61,621 nucleotides of DNA from Bondarzewia mesenterica (lineage: Eukaryota > Basidiomycota > Agaricomycetes > Russulales > Bondarzewiaceae): assembly GCA_004802705.1 (NCBI GenBank), contig SGPL01000150.1:1-61621 (forward strand), in the 5' to 3' direction. The position numbers and the translations under genes were made by a program. Position 1 is the stretch's first letter. The number at the start of each line of letters is the position of its first letter. Of this stretch, positions 1-12,316 are shown in pieces. The notes under the pieces were generated by a model. It was given only the letters and a program-made list of their open reading frames with translations. It had not been told where the DNA came from and did not search any database.

Positions 1-164
1 TCGGGTCGCTGTGACTACGGTCGCAGAGCTAGATGCGCCAGCATCCTACATGAATTGTCAGAGAGACAGAAATGATAGACTCGGGAGGGGACTAGTCTAA
101 CCGGATTGGCACCCACCATGGCCAGGGATGCACAGAGGAAGACGATGAACGAGATGAACAACAT
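1..164 (-). CDS. Small secreted protein, 5' end only
   Basis: The ATG at 164 opens a hydrophobic leader (MLFISFIVFLCASLAMVGANP) typical of a secretory signal peptide. A well-formed 56-nt intron follows (46-101), with a CTGAC branch-like motif just before its TAG end. After splicing, the frame runs off the left edge as a Ser/Ala/Thr-rich stretch starting DAGASSSATVV. A TATA-like box lies about 95 bp upstream. The unspliced reading would stop soon, so the intron decides the model. The mature protein is cut off, so family and function cannot be named. A small secreted or wall-associated protein is the best reading. Confidence 0.5.
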
Positions 165-254
165 CGAGCGATGGTCGTGGGTGTGCAGTTGTGTCGACTT
201 TGGGAAGAGACTGATAGTGGATATGCCTTTGGGTGGATCCTTTCCCAGCCTCAA

Positions 255-262
255 GCTTATAG
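255..262 (-). promoter_or_regulatory. TATA-like box of the left-edge secreted-protein gene
   Basis: CTATAAGC on the minus strand, about 95 bp upstream of the ATG at 164. This spacing matches the other TATA boxes in the window. Confidence 0.35.
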
Positions 263-299
263 GAGAATCAGGATTGCGGAGGTGGGCCTAAGATGAATC

Positions 300-2050
300 A
301 TCTAAGGGCACGAACCGGCTTCAGTATAGTATGAAAGTTCCTGCTGGGTAAGTGTAAAGAGGCCGATACTCGCATGAAAATAGTATCTAGAATGACGGTT
401 GTAGCCGCAGACACCAGAGTCGACGGCGTCCGTAACATTGGGACCTGTCGGGGCAGGGTTGAGTTCTGTCAAGTCGAGCCTCTGGCAGGGCTCCAACTCG
501 GTACGAAGGTGCGGCTATTGAGCACCGGAATGGAGGACCGACTCCAATGGGAAGTATTATGGTAGATGTGTGATCTAGGGACCCTTCCGTGATAAACTCG
601 CCGCCTTATTTCCTGGCATCGCCACATGACAGATTCTCGGCCTTTCCATCTACAACAAGCTTGCAAACCTGTCAGTGGGAGCGAAGCGATACGGCCGCAA
701 TGGGGGATAGCGCCAGGTACGCGTTCGACTGCCGGCGACTTTGAACCTCTTTGAACGCTCGTCATTAGTTCTTCGGAATGAAAGGTTGGCGGCCGCGGCA
801 TGAGAATTGAAGAACGGTGTCCTATGTGTCTTCCAAAGGGGAATGGAGAAAACCGTCCCTTCAACAAGATCTCCTTGTAAGAGAGGTTGATCCAAAGTGG
901 CTGCTGAGCTCTGCTGAGTAATCTTGAGACTAATTCGCGGCGTCCGTCAATTCAGGTCAATGCTAGTCGGTTTTCAGGAGGTGATATACCCGCGAGGAAG
1001 ATTGAAGGTCAATTTCACGATGGTCGGTCAAGGCGAAAACACTTAGCCTAAGCCGGCAAGACTTTCTTGAGTAAGGACCACGGTATGTACTACACATCGA
1101 AAAGCCCAATCAATGCGGTCTGGGAAGGTCTAGGTGATTTAGATTACAGCATTTGGATAGTGCAACCGCCCATTTGGAGAGGGTTCTGAGGGGTTCTGCC
1201 GGTGGGTGGAGCGGAGCGTTGAACTGGCAGCGGCTTGGCGATGGAAGGTACCGATCCGGCGTGGGAACGCGCGGATGCTCTTCAAAACTCCGCGACCATA
1301 GCACGTACTAGTAAACTTTAAGTTCCTCTGACCCCTTTGCAGCAACTTTCGCCCGTCCAAACCCCTCGTGAACCTTCTTTATTTGAGCTGATAATTTTTA
1401 CATACCCAAGCGTTGATGTATTAGTTCCACTTGAACATGGCGTGGTCTCAATCCTCTTGACAATCAAGTTAGTACGCTTTGTGCAGAAGTCCAACTTGTC
1501 CGTGACGGTCGCACATCCGAGTGATCTATGCAAGTGCCTAGTCAAGCACCTGTACCAATTGCCTTAATACTAGATTAAGTGTCATAAATTTATCTAGCTT
1601 CCCAGTTGTGGAACAGTCACAACGGTCAGCATCCATCATCCGTATTTGTTCTCACGTCAGGGTCTTGTCAGCGCTCAGTTTGTGCGGTCCATTCAAACAG
1701 TTCGATTAAATTCCACGCCTCTCGCACCGTTGGCTCCCTGTTCCTGTTTCAGTTCTTTCCGTGTCTTGAGGCGTGAGGCGCCGAGATGAAGACGTCCCCA
1801 TATGCCTCATGCATTTGGTGTTGGATCTGCCCGTGAGTTTGTCATGCTATCTCAACCGAGTCTTTGGTAACCGCGTTTCACCTTTTGGAGATGCGGCCCG
1901 TTCGCCTTGCGCCTTCAAAATTCGGTACCTTGAGGATTTTTGTGCCGTTAGAGGTGCTTACGAACGTTAATTCCAGACCGTACTCTCTGTTCATCCTGAA
2001 GTTGTTCCTACATGTCTCTGTATTTACTCAGGTAAAGCATCTAACCGTGG
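300..2050. other. Intergenic stretch, no gene recognised
   Basis: Several open frames of 60-130 codons occur on both strands, but none combines a plausible ATG, phase-compatible introns and a recognisable protein. The last few hundred bases before 2157 are probably laccase promoter. Confidence 0.4.
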
Positions 2051-2054
2051 ACGA

Positions 2055-2060
2055 CTATAA
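2055..2060 (+). promoter_or_regulatory. TATA-like box of the laccase gene
   Basis: CTATAA lies about 100 bp upstream of the laccase ATG at 2157, the expected spacing for a fungal TATA promoter. Confidence 0.4.
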
Positions 2061-2156
2061 GTAGGTCGCTCAAACCTCACTCTTCATCATCGGAACTAGT
2101 TTTTGGTACCCTTTGTACTGTCTATTGCCTTCGTCGATTCCGATTTTTCTGAGGCA

Positions 2157-4684
2157 ATGATGTTGACAATTGCTATCCCACTTGTCCTGGCAATCAAAGC
2201 ACTCGCCTCCATCGGTCCTATCACCGATTTGCACATCACCAACACGGTGCTTTCTCCCGATGGGTTCTCGCGCGAGTGATTATATATTTTGCTTGTTTCT
2301 CTACATCAGCGTTAATATCGCTGTTTCTAGCACCGTCGTGGCCGAAAGTGTCTTTCCAGGTCCAGTTATCGTTGGCAACAAAGTCAGGTCTTCTTCACCT
2401 CGTTATCTAAATTGTGGTTCTGAATGAATTCGTTCGCTAGGGAGATAACTTTCAGGTCAATGTAATCGATGAGCTGACGGACGGCAGCATGCTGAAAAGC
2501 ACGTCCATTGTATCGTACTCGCTTTCTCTGATGCGTTCCCATGCACTCACAGCTTGCTTTTGATAGCACTGGCATGGCCTGTTCCAGCATGGGACAAACT
2601 ATGATGACGGTGTTGCCTTCGTCACCCAGTGTCCCATCGCACCGAACAGTTCTTTCCTCTACAATTTCAGTGTCCCGAGCCAAGCCGGTACTTTCTGGTA
2701 TCACTCGCATTTGAGCACTCAGTATTGTGACGGCTTGAGAGGTGCTCTCGTTATATACGACCCGCACGACCCGCACCGTTCTTTGTACGACGTCGACGAT
2801 GGTATGATTGTCATTGAACGACTTTTGATGGAATGCTGACTATACGTACACAGAATCTACGGTAATCACGCTCGCAGACTGGTACCACGTTTTCGCGCCC
2901 TCCGCCGGACTCGTCCCGTGAGTTTCCTTCAACAATGAATTGGTTATGTTCATGCATGCTCACGTAAAACACACTGGCAGCACCTCCGATGCTACTCTGA
3001 TCAATGGCTTGGGACGTTATGTTGATGGGCCGGCATCACCATTGGCTGTCATCAACGTCACCCACGGAAAGAAGTTAGTCGACATACTTATAGGGTCACC
3101 CTCCAGCCTTATTCATTGACATGGTTTGCGTCGATAGATACCGGTTCCGTCTCGTCAGCATCTCTTGCGATCCCAACTTCGTCTTCTCGATTGATGGCCA
3201 CAATATGACGGTCATCGAAGTCGACGGTATTAGTACAAAGCCTCTCCGGGTGGATTCTATTCAAATCTTTGCCAGTAAGTACTCATTTCGCACCTGCTGT
3301 CGCCGCGCCCTTACATTTTTCGACAGGCCAGCGCTATTCTTTCATCGTGAGACTAATGCCAAGAGACTCGGGGTCTTAGACTGATGATTCATCCGTCTAA
3401 TACATAGCTCAAAGCAACCCGACACAGGGGGAACTACTGTAAGTCATCTCAATCTTTTGAACGGGCCAGCTAAGTCCGACTGTATGACCGGCAGGGATTC
3501 GAGCCCAGCCAAACGTAGGCACGACGACATTCGACGGTGGACTTAACATGGCAATCCTCCGGTATTCCGGTGCCAACGATACCGACCCGACTACCAATCA
3601 AACAACCAGCGTGATCCCCCTCAACGAGACTGACCTTCACGTGAGCTTTCTTGCGTTTTTCCTGCCTGATGAGGTTCCTGATATCCCCTTGTACAGCCTC
3701 ATGTGAAAACCACTGTTGTGAGTCCAACATGTTCTCGCCCTTGCTTCTGTTATTCTAATTACCGTCATTATCACAAAGCCTGGGTTGCCCGAGCAGGGAG
3801 GTGCAGACATCACTATTAATCTAGACGTTGTCTTCGTACGGGTTTCAACCGTTGTTTTTGTGCATTCGTATTTTGACTTAACCTCTTTTTATAGAATGCT
3901 TCTCTCTTGGAGTTCACGGTCAACGGCGTGCCTTTCTCTCCACCCACAGTCCCCGTGCTACTTCAAATTCTCAGTGGCGCACAGAAAGCGTCCGACCTCT
4001 TACCTGCCGGTTCCGTTTATGGTCTTAAAGCTAACAAGAGCGTCGAAATATCCATTCCTGGCGGCGCTGTAGGAGGCGGAGTAAGTGGTGACCTCCTCTC
4101 ATCCTATCTCTTATACTAATTGTACGCAACTCACAGCATCCTATCCATTTGCATGGCGTGAGCTTTGCTTTTACATAGGCAAGCAAACCCGCAACTGATG
4201 TTTTCTCGTTTCATAGCACGCTTTCAATGTCATCCGCAGTGCGGGTAGCACTGCTTACAACTACATTGACCCCGTTATTCGCGACACGGTCAACATCGGA
4301 GCCACTGGCGACAACGTCACCATCCGTTTCGTGACTGACAATCCCGGTCCGTGGTTCATGCATTGGTAAGTAACACCACTTCTTGCCTGTGGCAGTGTCC
4401 TGATCTGTAATTTTGTAGCCACATCGACTGGCATCTTCAGGCGTGAGTGTTTGCTGTCTAGATTCTGTTGTGTCACACTGCTTATCTGACCCACTTGCTC
4501 TTCAAGTGGTTTCGCCGTCGTCATGGCAGAAGATGTCAACCTGGTGAATTCTACGAATCAAGTCACAGGTATCTACCATGTCTCAGTCTCATCTCTTTTG
4601 ACAGATTCTGACCGCTCTTCGACTGCAGCTGACTGGGACACTCTTTGCCCTACGTATGATGCGCTTGATTCTTCTGATCACTGA
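2157..4684 (+). CDS. Laccase (secreted multicopper oxidase), complete, 18 exons
   Basis: Oxidises phenols while reducing O2 to water; acts outside the cell in lignin, pigment or phenolic metabolism. Exons: 2157-2275, 2331-2382, 2441-2509, 2567-2801, 2854-2917, 2981-3073, 3138-3274, 3327-3346, 3408-3438, 3495-3640, 3697-3717, 3779-3835, 3895-4080, 4137-4157, 4217-4365, 4419-4442, 4507-4568, 4629-4684. They total 1542 nt, giving 513 residues, the usual laccase length. A signal peptide (tandem ATGs, [18 protein letters not shown]) precedes the mature start [10 protein letters not shown]. All four copper motifs are present: [26 protein letters not shown] and HCHIDWHL. The residue ten after the type-1 copper Cys is Phe, as in high-potential white-rot laccases. 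Several N-glycosylation sites (NVT, NSS, NAS) are visible. Exons of 20-31 nt make automatic models likely to fail here. No frame break was found. Confidence 0.96.
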
Positions 4685-5518
4685 AGTATTGGATACCAGA
4701 TACATGCCTCTCCAACCTACCCTACTAGTAAGTGTTGCGGTTTATACCAGATATTCCTTTCCTTTAGCGAATGCCCACAGTCCAGTCGTCTCTTTGTTCA
4801 CGTACCTATTCGAATATCTAAGTATGGAAGGATGGAAGCTCTTGTGGTCGCTGCTACGCTGCCTGAATGTACATCATTTGTTCTCCAGCTCAAAAATCAG
4901 CGACTAGCGCAATTTAAGAGTCACTCTGCAGAACCCGTCCTTGGTCAAGTCAAACAAGCGTCAAGTCTGGTTCACGTCGCGGTTCGAGCTTGTTGGTACA
5001 TAAACCACGCTGCCATTGGTGGCAAAAGCCGACGAACTGAAGTCGAGGCAATGTGAAGTGCATGGGGTGCCCTCTGCCCGTTTCCGCCGTGTAAGATCAA
5101 TGGATCTGAAAATATCATAATCACCGCAACCAGAACATCCATTGACAGCGTGCTTTCGTCCAAGTGCAAAGCAAATTCAAAAGTGAATAAAACAATACTC
5201 CTGGTACAAAAAAACCCAAAGAGCCACTAAGCAAAGTTACGCGTCTAGTCTCGATGCATGGTTGTCATAAACCAAAGGTTGAGCATCCTTTAGGACGAGT
5301 ACTCCTTGAAGCAAGGCCGCCTGTCTGAGATGATGGGGTCGGAAACGACTCACTCAAACCATTTAACCATCTTATGCTCAACTGCCGATGTTCACCGAGC
5401 ATCAGAGGCTGTCCAGACGATCACAGCACAGCATCCATGTCAAGAACCCCATCCCTCATCGTTGTTCCTGTGTACATCCGTTATGATGAGATCTGTGACG
5501 CTCGCCACAGTGTAAAAA
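4685..5518. other. Laccase 3' flank and spacer
   Basis: Holds the laccase 3' untranslated region and the space before the BTB gene, which ends at 5519 on the opposite strand. I see no further gene. Confidence 0.4.
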
Positions 5519-6640
5519 TCAAAACTGCTCACAATTCCGACCCCTCGCGCTGGCAAGTGCGGGCCCCTCCGTATCCGAGAGCTCCAGCCCAAAGCACGCA
5601 GGCAGTGCAGCCCAAGCCTTTTTCCGTCCCTCCTTATGCCGAGCTTTGAAGAAGGCGACACAACGCTTGCACAACCCCTCAAGCTTGGCGTCATCAAAGA
5701 AATCCTCCGTTTCAAGGAGGATTAATGCTTCTGGATCATTGAAGACGTCGCCGCTCTCGTAGACGCGCCGGAATATCTTGCTAACCGCGGAATTGCAGGC
5801 TTCTTCAGACGCACAAGCTAGGCTGTGCTTGCCATCGAGAAAACAGTATGTCGTCCTGTAAGTGAGCTCCCCAAGCTCACACACACCGGAATAGCATTTG
5901 CACAGGATTTCCATTTCCTTCCCAGGGGTAATACCTTGTCCGAAATCCCGGACGGTCGCCTGGATCTCTTTCGCGATTTCTTTCGGTGGGCTCTGGCAGA
6001 GATCGTAAAAGACTGTAGGAAGCAAAGACTTGAGCCCATACGTCAAAGCCAGCTGTGCAATGACAAATTCCGGCACGTAGTCCTTGCAGGCAGGTCAATA
6101 GGTCGTTCGACATTTGGTCCTTCACTGTCCGTGATCGCGTCGTAATCACGGAAGGTGTTTGGGTAAAATATCTCCAGATACCTGATAGCTTCCTCCCTGA
6201 GACGGTCAATTTTATACTTGGTGCCCAGGCGAAGCCACGCAGATATGAAGTGCAAGTCGACTTGTTTTGCTTTCAACCACCTGCAAACACAAAATTCAAT
6301 TTCATGTCATCTCGCGCCTCACCTCACAAAATTGAAAAGTAAAAATTACCCACTTGTCATTGTAAAGGCTACCTACTTAGGAGCCGTTCGAGACCAACTG
6401 CGTCGTCTTCGAGAACAATCTTGACGCAGCCTGCGAGTGCCGGCTCCTCCGCTTGTGCCCCAACAGTGACAAGGGCCTTCAACACGGCAGAGTTGTTGTA
6501 TAGGATGGCGCAGTGGGCGCGAAATAATGTTGAATCAGCAGCGACGACAACTTCCCCATCATCATGCCATATTAGTTCCGGACAGCACTGCAGCTGAACC
6601 GTCGGACAACCAGCGTGCGACGTTTGGCGTTCTGTGTACT
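5519..6640 (-). pseudogene. BTB/POZ-domain protein of agaricomycete type, frame apparently broken
   Basis: Reads on the minus strand from about 6640. The domain start CCPELIWHDDGEVVVAAD is followed by FRAHCAILYNNSAVLKAL. An intron lies at about 6282-6370. The BTB end then reads WLKAKQVDLHFISAWLRLG, and the tail runs YVPEFVIAQLALTYGLKSLL to a stop at 5519. This order matches the large family of mushroom BTB proteins, which are possible cullin-3 adaptors. Two joins fail. No in-frame ATG connects to the first block (an AKRRT motif typical of the N terminus sits in another frame), and near 6085-6130 the domain end and the tail are in different frames with room only for an implausible 32-nt intron. 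I call it a probable pseudogene; an unusual exon structure or base-call errors are alternatives. Confidence 0.6.
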
Positions 6641-6777
6641 TAGTTGCTGTGGCGCATGGGACGAAAAAGGAAATCGCTTGCTACTGCGGGATGTACTGCC
6701 ACCAAAGTTAGGCCACTTGCAGGAACGTTCCGTCACTTCATTTCCTTTCATCTCCTCTCCCATCATCCTTACTAGAC

Positions 6778-9691
6778 ATGTCGACTGGTTTTGGCACAGA
6801 GATTGTTTCCGTTGTTAACAAGCTTCAAGATGTCTTCTCTTCCATTGGCTCCAGTGCAGCATCGATAGACCTTCCACAGATATGCGTGTTGGGCAGTCAG
6901 AGTAGCGGAAAGAGTAGCGTGCTTGAGGTGTGTCGCATGCTATCTTGTAAAAAGTTGTGCTAGTGAATGTTCAACTTCTCTTCAAACAATCTAGAATATC
7001 GTTGGTAGAGATTTCTTGCCTCGAGGAACTGGCATCGTAACCCGACGACCTTTGGTACGCACTACAATCACTTCGGATTTGTATAGGCTTACGACGCCCG
7101 TCGCTTAGGTCCTGCAACTAATCCATCGTCCCTCCACCTCACCAATGCCCAACGGAAATGCAGGTGAGTCTGTACTTTGTTACCTTGATGCTTAGTGGTT
7201 CATGACTGATGTCAAACAGCAAAGGAGGAAAACGGCGCCGATCCCAATGCTAACGAGAGCGAATGGGGCGAGTTCTTGCATTTGCCCGGAGAAAAGTTCT
7301 ACGACTTCGGCAAGATTCGTGCTGAAATCGTTCGGGATACTGAAGCTAAGACGGGGCGCAATGCCGGAATCTCTCCTCTCCCTATCAACCTTCGCATTTT
7401 CTCTCCCAATGTGCTCACTCTCACACTTGTTGATCTTCCGGGCTTGACTAAGGTGCCCGTTGGGGACCAACCCAAAGATATTGAGAGGCAGATTCGCGAC
7501 ATGTTATTCAAGTACATATCCAAACCAGGATGCATCATCCTTGCCGTTACAGCGGCAAACCAGGATCTGGCCAATTCGGATGGTTTGAAGATGGCGCGGG
7601 AGGTGGATCCCGAGGGGACGAGGACGATTGGTGTACTCACCAAAGTGGATCTGATGTGAGTTAAACGTGACTGGAGCGTCGTTGCACAGGAGCTGATGGT
7701 TGCTGGATTTCAGGGACGTAGGCACCGACGTTGTGGATATTCTCGCCGGCCGCGTTATCCCATTGCGTCTGGGGTACGTGCCTGTCGTCAATCGTGGGCA
7801 ACGCGATATCGAGGCGTCCAAGTCGATCGCATCTGCGCTGGAGCATGAGCGGCAGTACTTCGAGAATCACGCATCGTACAAGGGCAAGGCGCAGTTTTGC
7901 GGCACACCTTTCCTCGCGCGCAAACTCAACATGGTGCGTTGTTCAATCTGCATCTCGAGCTCCTGACTGAGTATTAGATCTCTTGCTNTAGATTCTGATG
8001 CACCACATCCGTGCGACACTCCCTGATATCAAGCAGCGCATCACATATCAGCTGCAGAAGAACCAGGCCGAATTGCAGCAGCTCGGTGGTGCGCTCGGTG
8101 ACGGCAACTCGTCGAGTATCGTCCTGAATGTCATTACGGAGTTCACTTCAGAATTCCGTACCGTCATTGACGGTAACACAAACGACCTGTCACTGAACGA
8201 ACTCAGCGGAGGAGCCCGTATCAGTTTTGTCTTCCACGAACTATTCAACAACGGTATCAAGACCATTGATCCGTTCGACCAGGTGAAGGACGGCGACATT
8301 CGGACTATCTTGTACAACTCCTCGGTAGGTTGTTTCGCTTGTAACTCGGTTGTGATGGAAGCTTACTTTGCGCTAGGGTTCAACTCCAGCTGTGTTTGTT
8401 GGGACGACAGCCTTTGAGGTGATTGTGAAGCAGCAAATCAAGCGACTTGAGGAGCCTTCGCTTAAATGCTGTCAACTGGTTTACGATGAACTTATTCGCA
8501 TCCTTGGCCAGCTCCTCACCAAGATTGTACGTACACTTTACTCTTTGTTATAGCTGGAGGATAATGTTTTACCTGTGTATGCAGCAAGCATTCAGGCGGT
8601 ATCCCGCATTGCGTGAACGTTTCAACAGCGTCGTTGTCAACTTCTTCAAGATATCCATGACACCCACGACGAAGCTTGTCGCGGACCTGGTTGCAATGCA
8701 AGCGTGCTACGTCAACACGACCCACCCAGACTTCCTCAACGGCCACAAGGCGATGGCGATCGTAACGGAGCGGCTGAACGCGAATAAGCCGCCACCACCA
8801 TCCGCGGACCTTAAGTCTGGCAAGCTGGCGCCTGGGCAGATCAACAACAATAAGGATTTGGACGTTGAGATAAGGAAGGAGGAGCCCAGTTTCTTCGGGA
8901 GCTTCTTCAGTTCGACCAAAGGCACGCAAAAGAAGAAGGGTCCACAGCCAATGGAGGCGGTGAGTGTTTTCTCTCCTTTTCTTCTTTCTCCACCTCTATC
9001 TTCGGTGATCTGTTTCCATACCCGTCTCCTCTTCCATCTTCTGGGGAGCAATGGAGAAGCATGGCTGATGCTATGTCTGGCAGTCGCGGCCTGGTACTCC
9101 TACGACCCCTACCAAGATGGAGGCGGTGCGTATCTTCTTCTGTCGTCTCCGTCATTCGTTTATGTTTTTCGAATCCGTGTCATGTTCAAGTCGTGTTTCT
9201 GACGTTATGATTTTATATGCTCTGCATCCCAGCCTCCATCCGTCATCCGTCCTCAAGCCGCGCTGAGCGAGCGTGAAACTATCGAAACTGAAGTTATCAG
9301 TGCGTCATTTTTTCACATTGTCTGTTACCATGGATTAGATCTGACCATACTTACTCTTTTAACAGAGCTTCTCATCCATTCATACTTCAATATCGTCAAG
9401 CGCGAAATGATCGACATGGTCCCGAAGGCGATCACGCTGACGCTCGTGAACCACTCCAAGGAGACGCTGCAGCGCGAGCTGTTGCAGGAGCTCTATAAGC
9501 CTGAAGTTCTCGACGACCTGTTGAAGGAGAGCGAGTTCGTGACGAACAGACGGAGGGAGCTGGTTGCCACCGTACAGGCGTTGAACAAGGCGGAGGAGTA
9601 CGTTTTTTTCCGATGATTTTTGCTCGTTGCTTTGAGGATTGCATTGCTGACGCATTATGGTGTCGGTTGCAGGATCGTCGCAGGCGTTTGA
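6778..9691 (+). CDS. VPS1: Dynamin-like GTPase Vps1 (vacuolar protein sorting)
   Basis: Large GTPase for vesicle scission in Golgi-to-vacuole traffic, endocytosis and peroxisome division. Exons: 6778-6927, 6995-7054, 7109-7163, 7220-7655, 7714-7933, 7992-8324, 8377-8526, 8585-8959, 9084-9125, 9233-9299, 9366-9597, 9673-9691. They sum to 2139 nt, giving 712 residues; yeast Vps1 is about 704. The P-loop GSQSSGKS is at residues 39-46, followed by the [11 protein letters not shown] switch and TKVD. The middle/stalk domain contains [13 protein letters not shown]. The insert region is [19 protein letters not shown], and the GED starts [14 protein letters not shown]. The ending EEIVAGV resembles Vps1 (SQIVSSV), not Dnm1, which separates the two paralogues. 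The first ATG follows a pyrimidine-rich leader. A single N lies at 7988, in an intron. Confidence 0.95.
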
Positions 9692-10930
9692 GATTGATGT
9701 TGGGTTTGAATGGATGAACATTCCGACCTTTGGGCGGCTGCGTTAAGTGCTTTTTACTTTCCCCTGCTGGATTCGTACATTCGTTTTTTCGTTCATACTT
9801 GTAAGTTCCCATTCTTCTGATAGTACTTTATAATACCCAAGCTACATTCCGTCTTGGTTGCGGTTCTTACGACGTGTTCTCCCGGAGACGAAGATAGGGC
9901 GTCGCCGCTGTTAGAGACCCATCCCGCGTTTGATTAGTCTTGCCGAGCAGTGATCTGCGGCCTTACAGCTGAGCGCGGGAGAAGAACGTGGGCCCCTCCG
10001 AATTCCAGAAGATTCATCGCATGGGCGGTAATGATTGCTTTGGAGATAGAAGACGTGTCGGATTGTCGTAAAAGCGCAGATTCAAGCACCCAGCGCAATG
10101 TTCCCAGAGTGTGGTGAAAGCTATAAAGTGCTCGGAACACAACGCAAGGAACGTGACAGATTGAAAGTTCCACATGAATGAAAAGGACTACTTGACGAAT
10201 TAGTAGCTGAGCGGAAGTAGCTGGCAACGTCGGCGGGTGCCTGCAGACACTCACGAGGTTGTCATAGCGTCTACGCCCTGGGAAGCATCTACAGTCTTCG
10301 AGAATGTTCTCGCAACGATAAGCCGGGAATCTTGGCACCGAGGCGAAGCAAGCAAACGGATGGAGACGAGCGTTTGTTGACAGATTAGGGTCCAGTGTAT
10401 GCACGCGGAGGACAGGCGAAAGATGCGAGCAACGCAAGGGTCAGAAAAGGAAGAGGGGCACCGACGGGAGGAATGATGGGCTAGCCGCCGGCCACGATAA
10501 GCAAGAGAGAATCCTCAAGATTTGAAAGTGTGAACGTTGCGCGCGGGCATCGAGCGTCCAGACATCAGCAAGCCCGAGCATCCCGGGGAAGAGTTGCACG
10601 CCGCGCAAGCCCAGAGGATGCGGAGTTCAAAGTGAGAGATCGTGTCATTGTTGAGAACAAAGGTCGGGCGCTTGTGGCCGACAAGACAACCCAATATGAC
10701 CTCTCAAAAGCCTGGTCAGAGCACGATTCAGATGAGAGCCCTACAAGACACCATTAAAGAACTCCTGAAATGCACAGACGACACAGACGACGAGGAAAGG
10801 GTGCAAGCAAAGCGATCCCAGCAACATTGGCAACAGAGCAAGGGTCTTTCGACGACGGGGACAATCAAGTGGATGATAAAGGATCAAGAGAGGAATAAGG
10901 TTTAAGCAAAGGATCATGAGCGGAGTTTCA
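9692..10930. other. Spacer between VPS1 and TBP genes
   Basis: An open frame of 167 codons (10437-9934, minus) has no ATG at its start and no recognisable sequence. Short plus-strand frames near 10530-10900 are also unconvincing. The last part is TBP promoter. Confidence 0.35.
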
Positions 10931-10941
10931 AATGGATGAGA

Positions 10942-10949
10942 TATATAAG
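10942..10949 (+). promoter_or_regulatory. TATA box of the TBP gene
   Basis: TATATAAG about 130 bp upstream of the TBP start codon: a consensus TATA element in front of the gene for the TATA-binding protein itself. Confidence 0.55.
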
Positions 10950-11078
10950 GAGGGCTCCCGCCGTTTACTGACGTCCTCTCCTTTCGCCCCCGCGCCACAG
11001 TAAGGTTCCCACGCTTGAAAAATCTCTACTGTCGCGTCTGTTTACCACATCGTCTCTAAAAAAAACACTTCGTATACA

Positions 11079-12316
11079 ATGTCTTTTGCGTTGCCTGCTC
11101 GCCAAGTCACTTTTGGTGGACGCTCTCAGTACCAGCCGCAGCAGTATGCACAGCAGCAGCAGCAACAACAACAACAGCAGCAGGCCCAACAACATCCCGC
11201 TACTCACGGCCTTGCTCTACCGACGGGTCCTAACCCCTACCTCGTAGGACCTTCGCTTGCGCTGCCGGGACCTGGACCTGTAACTCCATCTCCCACTTTC
11301 CAGTCAGCTCTCTCCGCACCCCAGATTCCATCGAAAACCCTCACTCCGCCCTCCGTCCCATCCCCCTCACACCCACCAAACGGAAACGCGGTCGCGGGCC
11401 CATCGACACCTGCTGCGACTGTTCCTGCGACGCCCGCACCGCTCACCCTCGAGCAGCAGCACATCACCGCTGTCGAGGGCATCGTCCCTACGCTTCAGAA
11501 CATCGTCGCTACTGTAAATCTCGATTGTCGACTCGACTTGAAGACGATAGCATTGCACGCTCGCAATGCTGAGTACAATCCCAAGGTTGGTACCTTCCTG
11601 AATTCTCCTGATATGTCCCCGCTGTCTTTGCCGATGGCGAGGGATGTGTGAGTGAGGACATGCTACCCTACTTTATCCTGCGTTTTAGCGTTTCGCCGCT
11701 GTCATCATGCGTATACGCGACCCCAAGACGACCGCGCTCATCTTCGCGTCGGGCAAGATGGTCGTCACGGGTGCAAAGTCGGAGGACGACTCGCGACTGG
11801 CGTCGCGCAAGTACGCGCGTATAGTGCAGAAGCTCGGCTTCGACGCGAAATTCTCCGAGTTTAAGATTCAGAACATCGTTGGCAGCTGTGACGTGAAGTT
11901 CCCGATTCGTTTGGAGGGTCTCGCGTATAGCCACGGACAGTTCAGCAGTTACGAACCAGAAGTAAGTCGCTTGGCATCCGACAACGTGTCAGCCGTTGAC
12001 GTATTCTTGGAACAGCTGTTCCCCGGTCTTATCTACCGCATGATCAAGCCCAAAGTCGTTTTACTCATCTTTGTGTCGGGCAAGATCGTGCTTACCGGTG
12101 CAAAGGTGCATTTTCGTTTCCTCTGTCATTCTCACTGGTTCCCTATCGATGATCTTGAACATGAGTCAGGATTACCCTTCTTTTAACATCACGTATTCCG
12201 TTTGATTACAGTGGCTAACACTTTACTTTCGCTTGTCGTGATGACAGGTCCGAGAGGAGATCTACACGGCATTTAATACGATATATACGGTGCTATGCGA
12301 GTTCCGCAAGCCCTAA
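11079..12316 (+). CDS. SPT15: TATA-binding protein (TBP)
   Basis: General transcription factor that binds and bends the TATA box in TFIID and also serves Pol I and Pol III. Exons 11079-11585, 11689-11961, 12016-12105 and 12248-12316 give 312 residues in perfect phase. The N-terminal half is low-complexity: a polyglutamine tract (about 11134-11192) and then a Pro/Ser/Thr/Ala-rich linker. The C-terminal saddle starts near [20 protein letters not shown]. It carries both direct repeats, marked by [19 protein letters not shown] in the first and [14 protein letters not shown] in the second. The end is [19 protein letters not shown]. The saddle is what is conserved across eukaryotes; the Q-rich N terminus is variable. 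Confidence 0.97.

Noticed and set aside
3907..4119. Separate small genes within the laccase
   Set aside because: All are exons or shadows of the spliced laccase.
9934..10437. 167-codon minus-strand frame between VPS1 and TBP
   Set aside because: No ATG at its start, no recognisable sequence, and unlike the intron-rich genes around it.
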